From: Yeosuana sp043876835
GTDB taxonomy: Bacteria; Bacteroidota; Bacteroidia; Flavobacteriales; Flavobacteriaceae
Direction: 5' to 3'
Length of the DNA: 64,000 nt
NCBI RefSeq assembly: GCF_043876835.1
Contig: NZ_JBAWJZ010000005.1
Location: 1 to 64,000, forward strand
Each line of letters starts with the position of its first letter. The stretch's first letter is position 1. Positions 53,380 through 63,022 of the stretch are shown in pieces. The notes under the pieces were generated by a model. That model ran no database searches. It saw only the letters and a list, made by a program, of their open reading frames with translations, and was not told the DNA's origin. The position numbers were made by a program, and so were the translations under genes.

Positions 53380-54366
53380 ATGTCAAAAACAATAAAAAAA
53401 ATAGGTGTTTTAACATCAGGGGGCGATGCTCCTGGTATGAATGCAGCAATTAGATCTGTTGTTAGAACATGTGCTTATCATAATATAGAATGTGTTGGTG
53501 TTTACCGTGGGTATGAGGGTTTGATGGAAGGAGATTTTAAAGAAATGAATGCTAGAAGTGTTAAGGATATCATTAATAGAGGAGGTACTATATTAAAGTC
53601 TGCAAGATCTATGGCCTTTAGAACCAAAGAAGGAAGGGTATTAGCCCATAGTCAATTAAAACAAGCCGATATAGATGCGTTAGTTCTAATTGGAGGAGAT
53701 GGAACTTTTACTGGAGGAATGATTTTTAATCAAGAGTTTGGTTATCCGGTAATTGGAATTCCTGGAACTATAGATAATGATATTTACGGAACTTCACATA
53801 CATTAGGTTTTGATACAGCTTTAAATACAGTTGTTGATGCCATTGATAAAATTAGAGATACTGCCAGTTCACATAATAGATTATTTTTTATTGAGGTAAT
53901 GGGAAGAGATGTAGGTCACATTGCTTTAAATGTTGGTGTTGGTGCTGGCGCAGAAGAAATCTTAATACCTGAAGAAGATCTTGGTTTAGATAGATTAGTT
54001 GAATCATTAAGAAGAAGCAGACAATCAGGAAAATCATCAAGTATCGTTATAGTTGCAGAAGGTGATAAAATAGGTAAAAGTGTCTTTGAATTGAAAGACT
54101 ATGTTGACGAAAATATGGAGGGTTATGATGTACGTGTTTCTGTACTTGGGCATATGCAACGAGGAGGTTCACCATCATGTTTCGATCGTGTTTTAGCAAG
54201 TAGAATGGGTGTGAAAGCAGTTGAATCGTTAATGGCTGGAAAAACCAATTATATGGTTGGCTTAATCAATAACGAAATGGAGTTAACACCTTTAGAAAGT
54301 GCAATTAAAGGAAAATCAAAAATAAATTTAGAATTATTGCGTGTGTCTGAAATCATGGCCACTTAA
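53380..54366 (+). CDS. pfkA: 6-phosphofructokinase PfkA
   Basis: A 328-residue enzyme with ATP-binding GGDAPGMNAAIR and GGDGTFTGG, the catalytic PGTIDNDI and GHMQRGGSPSCFDR. It phosphorylates fructose 6-phosphate in glycolysis. Followed after 20 bases by the GAPDH gene, so a small glycolytic operon. Confidence 0.96.
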   Translation: MSKTIKKIGVLTSGGDAPGMNAAIRSVVRTCAYHNIECVGVYRGYEGLMEGDFKEMNARSVKDIINRGGTILKSARSMAFRTKEGRVLAHSQLKQADIDALVLIGGDGTFTGGMIFNQEFGYPVIGIPGTIDNDIYGTSHTLGFDTALNTVVDAIDKIRDTASSHNRLFFIEVMGRDVGHIALNVGVGAGAEEILIPEEDLGLDRLVESLRRSRQSGKSSSIVIVAEGDKIGKSVFELKDYVDENMEGYDVRVSVLGHMQRGGSPSCFDRVLASRMGVKAVESLMAGKTNYMVGLINNEMELTPLESAIKGKSKINLELLRVSEIMAT

Positions 54367-54386
54367 CAAGTTAAAGTAGATAAAAA

Positions 54387-55388
54387 ATGTCAAAATTAAA
54401 ATTAGGAATTAACGGATTTGGTAGAATTGGAAGAATAGCTTTTAGAGTAGCTGCTTCAAGACCTGATATTGAAATAGTAGGAATTAATGATCTTTTAGAT
54501 GTAGAACATTTAGCTTACTTATTAAAATACGATTCAGTTCATGGAAAATTTAACGGAACTGTTGAAGTAAAAAATGGAAACTTAGTAGTAAACGGAAATG
54601 AAATAAGAATTACAGCTGAGCGTAATCCAGAAGATTTAAAATGGGACGCTGTAGGTGCTGAAGTTGTTTTAGATTGTACAGGTATTTTTACATCTTTAGA
54701 AGGTGCACAAAAGCATATTACTGCAGGTGCTAAAAAAGTAGCTATTTCTGCTCCATCTGCAGACGCACCAATGTTTGTTATGGGAGTTAACCATAAAGAA
54801 ATTACTGCTGCTCATACAATTGTATCTAACGCTTCATGTACCACAAACTGTTTGGCCCCTTTAGCTAAAGTTATAAATGATAACTTCGGAATTGTTGAAG
54901 GTTTAATGACAACTGTTCATGCAACAACAGCAACTCAATTAACTGTTGATGGACCATCAAGAAAAGATTGGAGAGGAGGAAGAAGTGCTTTAGCTAACAT
55001 TATACCTTCTTCAACTGGAGCTGCAAAAGCCGTTGGAAAAGTTATTCCAGAATTAAATGGAAAATTAACAGGGATGTCGTTTAGAGTACCTACTCCAGAT
55101 GTTTCAGTAGTTGATTTAACTGTTAGAACTGAAAAATCTGCAACTTGGGCTGAAGTAAAAGCTGCATTAAAGAAAGCTTCAGAAACTGAATTAAAAGGTA
55201 TTTTGGGGTATACTGAAGAAGCTGTAGTTTCTCAGGATTTCGTTTCAGAATCAATGACAAGTGTTTTTGATGCTGATGCAAGTATTGCTTTAAATGATAA
55301 TTTCTTTAAATTAGTATCTTGGTATGATAACGAATTTGGTTATTCTACTAAATTAGTTGACCTTGCTCAACACATCAGTAAAATATAA
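54387..55388 (+). CDS. gap: Glyceraldehyde-3-phosphate dehydrogenase
   Basis: A 333-residue enzyme with NAD-binding GINGFGRIGRIAFR, the catalytic cysteine in SNASCTTNCLAPLA and SWYDNEFGYS. Oxidises glyceraldehyde 3-phosphate in the cytoplasm. Terminator follows. Confidence 0.96.
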   Translation: MSKLKLGINGFGRIGRIAFRVAASRPDIEIVGINDLLDVEHLAYLLKYDSVHGKFNGTVEVKNGNLVVNGNEIRITAERNPEDLKWDAVGAEVVLDCTGIFTSLEGAQKHITAGAKKVAISAPSADAPMFVMGVNHKEITAAHTIVSNASCTTNCLAPLAKVINDNFGIVEGLMTTVHATTATQLTVDGPSRKDWRGGRSALANIIPSSTGAAKAVGKVIPELNGKLTGMSFRVPTPDVSVVDLTVRTEKSATWAEVKAALKKASETELKGILGYTEEAVVSQDFVSESMTSVFDADASIALNDNFFKLVSWYDNEFGYSTKLVDLAQHISKI

Positions 55389-55412
55389 TTTCAAATAAAA
55401 TAATTATTAATG

Positions 55413-55457
55413 ACTCCATAAATTTATTGTGAATTAACAGTAGTTTATGGAGTTTTT
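55413..55457 (+). terminator. Terminator after gap
   Basis: ACTCCATAAA (55413-55422) pairs with TTTATGGAGT (55444-55453), 21-base loop, T run after. Confidence 0.75.
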
Positions 55458-55472
55458 ATTTAAAACTAGCTT

Positions 55473-56336
55473 ATGATTTTAATTGTTGATAGCGGTTCTA
55501 CCAAGTGTGATTGGATTGCAATAGATAAAAACGGAGACCAATTAATGGAGAAAATGCGTACCAAAGGTCTCAATCCTGAAATTTTAACTGAAAAAAAACT
55601 GAAAAAAACAATTAAGAAAAATAGCGATTTAAAGGCTAATAGAAATATTGTTACTCATGTGTTTTTTTACGGTGCTGGTTGTGGAACAGATCGTGGGAAA
55701 GAGATTGTGGCAAGTGTATTAAAAGAAGTTTTTGTTAATGCAGTTGTTAAAGTTGAAGAAGATACCATGGCAGCTATTTATGCAACGATTAATCACGATA
55801 AAGAAGCTGCTGTAGTTTGTATTATGGGAACTGGTTCAAATTGTAGCTATTATGATGGCAATAAACTTCATCAAAAAGTTCAATCTTTGGGTTATATTTT
55901 AATGGATGACGCTTCTGGAAATTATTATGGAAAGCAATTAATCAGGGATTATTATTTTAATCATATGCCAGATAAAATTAAAGTTGCTTTTTCTTCTAAA
56001 TATAATTTAGAGGCTGATTATATTAAGTATAATATTTATAAACAACCAAATCCAAATGCATATTTAGCAAGTTTTGCTGAATTTATGTTTTTAAATAAAG
56101 ACTCAGATTATATTAGAGAAGTTATTAAAGATGGAATTAGACTTTTCGTGAAAAATTTTATTATGCAGTATAAGGAAGAAGTTAAAACAGTTCCAGTACA
56201 TTTTGCTGGTTCAATAGCTTATTTTTCCCAACAAGAAATAAAAGAAGTTAGTGAAGAAATGGGCTTTAAAGTTGGAAATTTTGAAAGAAGACCTATAGAA
56301 GGTTTAGTTGCTTTTCACACTAAAAATCTTAAATAA
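55473..56336 (+). CDS. BadF/BadG-type kinase, N-acetylglucosamine kinase-like
   Basis: A 287-residue ASKHA-fold protein with ILIVDSGSTKCDWIAID at the start and IMGTGSNCSYYDG and LGYILMDDASGNYYGKQLI further on. The short BadF-type kinases of Bacteroidetes are mostly annotated as N-acetylglucosamine kinases. Sugar specificity is inferred only. Confidence 0.8.
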   Translation: MILIVDSGSTKCDWIAIDKNGDQLMEKMRTKGLNPEILTEKKLKKTIKKNSDLKANRNIVTHVFFYGAGCGTDRGKEIVASVLKEVFVNAVVKVEEDTMAAIYATINHDKEAAVVCIMGTGSNCSYYDGNKLHQKVQSLGYILMDDASGNYYGKQLIRDYYFNHMPDKIKVAFSSKYNLEADYIKYNIYKQPNPNAYLASFAEFMFLNKDSDYIREVIKDGIRLFVKNFIMQYKEEVKTVPVHFAGSIAYFSQQEIKEVSEEMGFKVGNFERRPIEGLVAFHTKNLK

Positions 56337-56355
56337 ACATTTTTATAATTAAGAT

Positions 56356-56385
56356 AAAAAAAGATGGGCAGCCATCTTTTTTTTT
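56356..56385 (+). terminator. Terminator after the sugar kinase gene
   Basis: Twelve-base stem AAAAAAAGATGG with CCATCTTTTTTT around GCAG, then T-rich sequence. Confidence 0.85.
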
Positions 56386-56647
56386 GTTTTAATATGTATA
56401 AGGTCTAATATCAACAGCTACTTCATTTTATTTTTCCTGTACTATTGGGTTTGTTGCTGTGAATGATTAATAAGTATCTAAAATTGATAATGACGTTTCA
56501 TATAATAAATCATTAAATGTCACTTTTATATTATAATGAAAGCATCAATGTTCTACTATTGTTATCTCATTTTTGATAAAAGTATTCTTTAAAATGGAGC
56601 TAATAGATTCATCCATAATCGGTTTAAATCCAATTAGTAAGAAAAAA
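56386..56647. other. Intergenic remainder with no recognisable feature
   Basis: Between the terminator and the 3' end of the GMP reductase gene. AT-rich. No open frame of interest, hairpin or repeat is evident. Confidence 0.5.
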
Positions 56648-57688
56648 TTATTCTGTATAGATTCTGTTTTCTTGTTCAGCTACTCTTATAAAAGTGGTTC
56701 GTTTGGTAAGTTCTTTTAAACGTTGAGCACCAACGTAGGTACAAGTGCTACGTAAACCGCCTAAAATATCTTGTAAGGTAGATTCAACATTTCCCCTGTA
56801 AGGAACTTCAACAGTTTTGCCTTCGCTAGCTCTATATTCAGCAACGCCACCAACATGTTTTTCCATGGCGGTAGAAGAACTCATGCCATAAAATTTTCTA
56901 TATGGTTTTCCATTGCGTTCAATGATTTCTCCACCACTTTGATCATGTCCTGCCAGCATCCCTCCAAGCATAACAAAATCTGCTCCAGCACCAAATGCTT
57001 TGGCAACATCGCCAGGAGTTGTGCAACCACCGTCGCTAATAATTTGCCCGCCTAAACCATGAGCAGCATCTGCACATTCAATAATTGCAGACAATTGTGG
57101 GTAACCTACTCCTGTTTTTACTCTTGTTGTACAAACAGAACCTGGTCCAATGCCTACTTTAACAATATCGGCTCCTGACAGTAATAATTCTTCAACCATT
57201 TCTCCAGTTACTACATTTCCAGCAATAATGACTTTATCTGGGTATTGCTCTCTTGTTTTTTTTACAAAATTTGCGAAATGCTCTGAATATCCATTTGCTA
57301 CATCAATGCAAATAAATTTTAATTGAGGATTATAACTAAAAGTTTCAGCCAATCTTTCAGAATCTTTTTTACCAGTTCCTGTACTTATGGCTATGAAGTC
57401 TTCAATTCCTTTTGGTGAATTTATAAAAAATTCATTCCACTCATTAATTGAATAGTGTTTGTGTATAGCAGTGAATAATTTTTTACTAGCTAAAACTTTA
57501 GCCATTTCAAAGGTACCAACAGTATCCATATTGGCTGCCATAACAGGAACTCCTTCCCAAGTAAACGGGCTATGTAAAAATTTAAATTCTCTATCTAAAT
57601 TGACTTGCGATCTACTTTTTAAGGTAGATCGTTTAGGACGAATCATAACATCTTTAAAGCCTAATTTTAAATCATATTCTATGCGCAT
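56648..57688 (-). CDS. guaC: GMP reductase
   Basis: A 346-residue IMPDH/GMPR barrel protein with the catalytic loop VGIGPGSVCTTRVKTGVGYPQLSAI, where Cys attacks the purine. Length matches GuaC; the CBS pair of IMP dehydrogenase is absent. Converts GMP to IMP with NADPH. Divergent from the hybrid kinase gene. Confidence 0.92.
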   Translation of the reverse strand: MRIEYDLKLGFKDVMIRPKRSTLKSRSQVNLDREFKFLHSPFTWEGVPVMAANMDTVGTFEMAKVLASKKLFTAIHKHYSINEWNEFFINSPKGIEDFIAISTGTGKKDSERLAETFSYNPQLKFICIDVANGYSEHFANFVKKTREQYPDKVIIAGNVVTGEMVEELLLSGADIVKVGIGPGSVCTTRVKTGVGYPQLSAIIECADAAHGLGGQIISDGGCTTPGDVAKAFGAGADFVMLGGMLAGHDQSGGEIIERNGKPYRKFYGMSSSTAMEKHVGGVAEYRASEGKTVEVPYRGNVESTLQDILGGLRSTCTYVGAQRLKELTKRTTFIRVAEQENRIYTE

Positions 57689-57841
57689 TTTCTATCAAAT
57701 TAATGGATTTTCAAATGTATTATTTTTAAAGTTGAATATTAAAATAAAAAGTAATAAATTGATTAATTAAGTAGTTAATTTTTAGTATTATACTCAAGAT
57801 GAATCAAATAGTTAAACGAATTAATTTTATTAAAATTTATA

Positions 57842-59770
57842 GTGTCATTTGTTTTGGGAATTACATCAATTATAAATAAGTTTGTTGAAAAGCAATTAAA
57901 GATGGCATTTCTTTTTCAGTCAATGAATTCCTTTAAAGTAAGGATAACATTGATTTTTTTTACTTTTATTTTGGCTCTAATGCTACTTTTTATTGGGTAT
58001 TCTCATGTTCAAAAACGAAATAAATATTTAGACACTTTAGTTACTGATCTTCAGGAAATCAAGTTTGATATTGCTCAAAGCGCACTTAATTTTCAGTTAT
58101 TATTAGACGAAAAACAAGAATTGTATGATGCTGATTATTTCAAAACATTTAATACAGATATTAACAGTAGTAAAATAAAATTAGAAGCTATTAATAATGA
58201 TTTCAAAAGTCATTCTATTAATTATGATAGTGAATTTAATGGTATAATAAATGACATTAATTCAATTAATGAAACTTCTGTTAAAAAAAGCAGTGAAAAC
58301 ATTTTAAATGTTACGGTTAAGTTAACTTCTCTAAAAAGCAAAATTCATCAAACAATACAAAACAAATGGAATGCATTTCAGCGAAATGCGCTCATGTTAT
58401 TTGTTTTAATTGCTGTTCTATTTTTAACGCTTGCTTATTTTTTAGCTTACCGAATGACAAGAGATTTAAACAAGCTAAACAAGAAAGCAAACAATTTAAG
58501 CAACTTTAAGCAAGAAACTTTAGTTTCAAATATTGTAGATATAACTGATTTGGATAAAACTTTAGAGGCTCTTAAATCTAAATTGAGAAGGTTAGAAACT
58601 GATTTAGATGAAGCTGTTAAATCTTCTGATTATAAATCCGTTTTTCTGGCAAATATGAGTTATGAAATCCGTACACCTTTGAATTCAGTTTTAGGCATGA
58701 TAAATATGCTAAAGCAAAGCGAGTTGACCACAGAACAACAGATTCAGCTTGAAATTGCAGAATATTCCTCTGAACATGTTTTGCAATTGGTCAACATGAT
58801 TTTAGATAACTCGAAAGTTGAAGGCGGAAAAGTTGAATTGGAATTATCTGCCATTGATTTGAAATCTGATTTAGCAAAACTTATAAAAGTATTTGAATAT
58901 GAAGCTTGGGATAGTGGTTTGGAATTTGAATTCAAGTTTTTATCTGATGAAAACCAGAAATTTTTATTGCTTGGAGATATTAAAAGGATTAAGCAGATTT
59001 TAACCAACTTATTAAGCAACGCCATCAAATTTACAAACGCAGGTAAGGTATCATTAACTATAGATCAAACAGTTGGGCCAGATGATTATCAAATAGTTAC
59101 TTTTTATGTTAAAGACACTGGTATTGGAATTTCACCTGAAAAGGCAAAACGCATTATGAGTGATTCACAGAGAAATCATTTGTCGATTGTTGATTATTAT
59201 GGTGGTACTGGTTTAGGTTTAACGGCCTCTTGCCAGCTATTAAATTTAATGGGTGGAGAACTTAAACTTGAAAGTAAAGAGAATGAAGGTTCCATATTTT
59301 ATTTTAGTATTCAACTCCAAAAAACACTTAATTTTGAGAGAGAACAAATTGAACCAACACCAATTTTATTAAACAGATTTGACTATAAATTTACAGTTCT
59401 TGTAGCCGAAGATAATGTGATGAACCAAAAGGTTATTAAGTTTCTTTTAGAACAACAAGGGGCAGATTGTACGTTTGTGAAAAACGGTTCTGATGCTGTT
59501 AAGCTATTTAATATTTTAGATTTTGATATGGTGTTTATGGATATTTTTATGCCAGAAATGGATGGATATGAAGCTACAAAATTAATTAAAGCCAGCCATA
59601 AATATAAAGAACATAAAATTCCTATAATTGCAGTTTCTGCTAGTGCTTTTGAAGAAGATATAAAAAATGCTAAAAAAGCAGGGATTGACGATTTTTTAGC
59701 CAAACCAATCGAAACAGAAAAGCTAAAAGAACTATTAGTCAAATATGCTCCAAATAGTATTGAAAGTTAA
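57842..59770 (+). CDS. Hybrid histidine-kinase-like protein with Tyr in place of catalytic His
   Basis: A 642-residue protein with two membrane helices (about 34-52 and 184-204) around a periplasmic helical sensor region, then HisKA, HATPase and receiver domains. The H-box reads NMSYEIRTPLN, so residue 274 (codon TAT at 58661-58663) is Tyr where kinases have His. The N box (NLLSNAIKFT) and G boxes (DTGIGIS, GGTGLGL) remain, but the F-box segment between them is diverged. The receiver keeps D567 (FMDIFMPEMDG). It could be a sensor pseudokinase or a phosphatase. GTG start; a later ATG at 57902 is also possible. Confidence 0.85.
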   Translation: MSFVLGITSIINKFVEKQLKMAFLFQSMNSFKVRITLIFFTFILALMLLFIGYSHVQKRNKYLDTLVTDLQEIKFDIAQSALNFQLLLDEKQELYDADYFKTFNTDINSSKIKLEAINNDFKSHSINYDSEFNGIINDINSINETSVKKSSENILNVTVKLTSLKSKIHQTIQNKWNAFQRNALMLFVLIAVLFLTLAYFLAYRMTRDLNKLNKKANNLSNFKQETLVSNIVDITDLDKTLEALKSKLRRLETDLDEAVKSSDYKSVFLANMSYEIRTPLNSVLGMINMLKQSELTTEQQIQLEIAEYSSEHVLQLVNMILDNSKVEGGKVELELSAIDLKSDLAKLIKVFEYEAWDSGLEFEFKFLSDENQKFLLLGDIKRIKQILTNLLSNAIKFTNAGKVSLTIDQTVGPDDYQIVTFYVKDTGIGISPEKAKRIMSDSQRNHLSIVDYYGGTGLGLTASCQLLNLMGGELKLESKENEGSIFYFSIQLQKTLNFEREQIEPTPILLNRFDYKFTVLVAEDNVMNQKVIKFLLEQQGADCTFVKNGSDAVKLFNILDFDMVFMDIFMPEMDGYEATKLIKASHKYKEHKIPIIAVSASAFEEDIKNAKKAGIDDFLAKPIETEKLKELLVKYAPNSIES

Positions 59771-59781
59771 GATATTTACAA

Positions 59782-60162
59782 TTACTTAATAGCAATCATA
59801 CTTATTTCAACATGAACATTTTTGGGTAGTTTTGCCACTTGAACAGTTTCTCTGGCTGGTGCATTTTCTTCATCAAGATAGCTGCCGTAGACTTCATTTA
59901 TTTGTCCAAAATCATTCATATCAGAAATGAAAATCGTGGTTTTAACAACATCATCAAAGGTCATATCAGCCGCTTTTAAAACAGCTTTCAAATTTTCCAT
60001 GACTTGTTTTGTTTCAGTTTTTATATCATTTAAAACCAACTCGCCACTTTCAGGATTTATTGCTATTTGACCAGATGTATATAACGTGTTTCCTTTTAAA
60101 ATCGCTTGATTGTAAGGGCCAATAGGAGCAGGAGCATTTGGTGTAATGATAATTTTTTTCAT
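59782..60162 (-). CDS. ridA: RidA family enamine/imine deaminase
   Basis: A 126-residue protein of typical RidA length with APAPIGPYNQAI, YTSGQIAI and the conserved arginine in ENAPARETVQVAKLP. It hydrolyses reactive enamines/imines from PLP enzymes. Lies directly after the LptD gene by 15 bases. Confidence 0.93.
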   Translation of the reverse strand: MKKIIITPNAPAPIGPYNQAILKGNTLYTSGQIAINPESGELVLNDIKTETKQVMENLKAVLKAADMTFDDVVKTTIFISDMNDFGQINEVYGSYLDEENAPARETVQVAKLPKNVHVEISMIAIK

Positions 60163-60177
60163 TGTAATTTTTAGATT

Positions 60178-62934
60178 TTAAAGCTGAATATCTGGTTGGT
60201 TTCTCTTATCGTATTTAAGGTCTTTCAAGATATTTGATTTTATGCCAATAAAAAAGTACCAAGAGGCTCTTGAACTAAATGGAACCCAACTAAAATTCAT
60301 TCGCCAACTTAATAAATCCCTTTCAAAACGTAATTGCGTATAAGTAAAACCTTGGTTTTTTAAATCGTAACCAGAAGAAGCACCCACAGACCATTTTGGT
60401 GACAAATCAATATCACCGGAAAACATTAGTGAATGGGAAGATATTTCATTTTGTCTTCTTGAATTATTATAATTTACAGCATATGCAACACGAGCACTCC
60501 ATGGAATTTTAAAATTGTAAAATTGACTAACTTTTTCTTCATCTCCACCTTTTTTCTCATCATCATCAAATCGGCCAGTTGTCTGTCCATCTGGAAGGCC
60601 AAACAAATCATCGTCACGACCACCGCTATTTAAGTTTTCTTGTATGCCTGATTTATTTTTGTCTTTATCATCTTTTTTACTTGAAAACGAGTAATTTAAA
60701 GTTAGGTTTGCACTTGTCAATCTAAAAAGGCTTCCGCCATTATCAATATTAAATTTATCAATCTTGTTATTGTTGTTATCAAGCGCATAAGGATCTAGAG
60801 TTGCACCAAAATTGATACTCATTTTATTTTTAAAAAGTTGTGTGCCACCACTTACTCTTACGGGACTCCACTGCAAAGAATCACCTGCAAAATTATATGA
60901 AGTAGAGAAATTTAAGTTGTTAAGCAGAATAATCTTTTTAGGTTCTGTAGCTGTAGTGTCTCTATCTTTAACTTTGGCTTCAAAATTATTGGATAATGAA
61001 ATACCCATAGAGCTTGAAAAATTTTTATTGGGAGAACCAAAAATACCTTGCTCAAAACGAGAATAATCTACTTCGCTTGTTGTTAAACCATCTGCACTAA
61101 TAACTTCATAAGAATCATAATATTTATCAAAAGCAGGGTTTATGTTGTAGCTTATCGATGGTCTCATAACATGCCTAATAGCTTGGATTTTGGGGTCTTT
61201 TCCTTCCTTTCGAAAATCAAACATTCCATAAATAGTGGTTCCTAAACTTGTGCTGAAGTTATAAGTTCTAAACGTGTCAAAACCATTAATTGTTTCCGTA
61301 ACGGCAGTTCTTTGAATCTGGTCGTAAGACTTTTTAATTGTTTTAAAAGTCCAGACTTCGTTGTAATTAGTACTAGCGCTTAGACTAAAATATTTAAAGA
61401 CTTTAAAATTAGTGCTTAAAGGGATGGAATGTTGAAATCCAGCTTTAGCATCTCTAAACATTTCTTTTTTAAAGAATAAAGAGTCTGTTGTTTGAATTCT
61501 ATTTTCTCCTCTAATGTTATATTGCAGGTTTATATTTTCAATGATACCTTTTTTAGAACCTGTTTTTGGAGCGAACGGAAAAATACGTCCTACACTACCT
61601 TGAAACGTAGGTAATGTCATATTAATTTGTTCTGTATTAGTGTTTTGAGAATGCGTAGCGGTTAAACTTATATTAACTTGAGGTTCTCCTTGAAACGTTT
61701 TTGAGTAAGATACAGATGATGAAAGTGTATTGTTTAAGAAGCTTCCTGTATTAACCTGATTTAATGATGTTTTATAATAGGTACTACTACCTAAGTTAAC
61801 AGAAGCTGAGAAACGAGAATTTGGACTAGACTTTCCGTCCTTACTATGCGACCAACGCAAGTTGTAAACAGTAGATTTTGAATAATCTGGGAAACCTCGT
61901 TCGCTATTTATTAAATTTTCATAACGAAATCCAAAATTCCCTCTAAACTTATAACGTAGCGCATAATTGCTTTCTGCTCTAAAACCATAACTACCATTAG
62001 TATAATAATCGCCTAAAACGGCTAAATCTACATAATCGCTAATTGCAAAATAATAACCTCCATTTTGTAAAAAATATCCTCGACTATTTTGTTCTCCAAA
62101 GGTTGGAAATAAAATCCCAGAGGTTTGCTTTTCAGATTGAGGAAAAAAACCAAATGGTAAACCTAAAGGAGTTGGTACATCATAAATAAATAAATTAGCT
62201 AAACCAGTTACAATTTTTTTACCCGGTACAACTTTCGCTTTTCTAAGCAAGATATAATATTCTGGGTCGTCTAAATCTTGTGCTGTAGTATACTTGCCTC
62301 GAGCAATAAAATAAACAGAATCATTTTCTTTTTTGGTAATTTCGGCTATTACGGTTCCTCCTGATTGCTCGGTTTTTGAATTATAAATAAGCGCTTTTTG
62401 TGTTTTTGTATTAAATAAAATAGAGTCTGGCTCTACTACATTTGACCCTTGTGTAAAAACAGGAGCTTGAGAGTATTCACCAATAGAGTCTTTTATTCCT
62501 TTGGCATACACTTCATTTTTACTATAATCAATAATAATATTACCAGCTTTTATATTCATGTCGCCGTATGTTATTTCGGCTTGATTATATAAATATAGCT
62601 TTTGTTGTTTTTGATTGAATGATGTGTAATCTGTAGCTTTATAATCAACAATATGTTCTAAAAGCTCTTTCTTTTTAGGTTTTAATGTGTCTTTATAAGT
62701 AGTGTCTTGTTTTTTTTCTGAAACTTCAGTTTTTGGTAAATCCTTTCTGTCAAGAATGATACTGTCTTTAACAGTTGGCTGTATTGAATTTGTTTTTTTG
62801 GGAATATCTTGAGCAAAGCTAAACATGTTTATAAACACTGTAAAACTTAATGCAAAAAGTAGTTTAAAGTTGTTTGTATGCAATGCTTTTAAATGTATTT
62901 TTGTAAAAGTATGGCTCGGTTTTTGAAAAGCCAA
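60178..62934 (-). CDS. lptD: LptD-like LPS assembly outer-membrane protein
   Basis: A 918-residue protein with an N-terminal targeting region, an OstA/LptA-like jellyroll (NQAEITYGDMNIKAGNIIIDYSKNEVYAKG near 130-160) and a long beta-barrel C-terminus. It inserts lipopolysaccharide into the outer leaflet. The TTG start at 62934 gives a 40-residue leader (QKPSHTFTKIHLKALHTNN) that I recall as conserved among flavobacterial homologues. No ATG is better placed. Confidence 0.87.
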   Translation of the reverse strand: MAFQKPSHTFTKIHLKALHTNNFKLLFALSFTVFINMFSFAQDIPKKTNSIQPTVKDSIILDRKDLPKTEVSEKKQDTTYKDTLKPKKKELLEHIVDYKATDYTSFNQKQQKLYLYNQAEITYGDMNIKAGNIIIDYSKNEVYAKGIKDSIGEYSQAPVFTQGSNVVEPDSILFNTKTQKALIYNSKTEQSGGTVIAEITKKENDSVYFIARGKYTTAQDLDDPEYYILLRKAKVVPGKKIVTGLANLFIYDVPTPLGLPFGFFPQSEKQTSGILFPTFGEQNSRGYFLQNGGYYFAISDYVDLAVLGDYYTNGSYGFRAESNYALRYKFRGNFGFRYENLINSERGFPDYSKSTVYNLRWSHSKDGKSSPNSRFSASVNLGSSTYYKTSLNQVNTGSFLNNTLSSSVSYSKTFQGEPQVNISLTATHSQNTNTEQINMTLPTFQGSVGRIFPFAPKTGSKKGIIENINLQYNIRGENRIQTTDSLFFKKEMFRDAKAGFQHSIPLSTNFKVFKYFSLSASTNYNEVWTFKTIKKSYDQIQRTAVTETINGFDTFRTYNFSTSLGTTIYGMFDFRKEGKDPKIQAIRHVMRPSISYNINPAFDKYYDSYEVISADGLTTSEVDYSRFEQGIFGSPNKNFSSSMGISLSNNFEAKVKDRDTTATEPKKIILLNNLNFSTSYNFAGDSLQWSPVRVSGGTQLFKNKMSINFGATLDPYALDNNNNKIDKFNIDNGGSLFRLTSANLTLNYSFSSKKDDKDKNKSGIQENLNSGGRDDDLFGLPDGQTTGRFDDDEKKGGDEEKVSQFYNFKIPWSARVAYAVNYNNSRRQNEISSHSLMFSGDIDLSPKWSVGASSGYDLKNQGFTYTQLRFERDLLSWRMNFSWVPFSSRASWYFFIGIKSNILKDLKYDKRNQPDIQL

Positions 62935-63022
62935 AATTACATATATTTTTTTTGTGATTATTTCTTTATCAAATAAAAAATTAAAATAAAATAAACCTAG
63001 GTTTTAAGTCGTTAAAATACAT

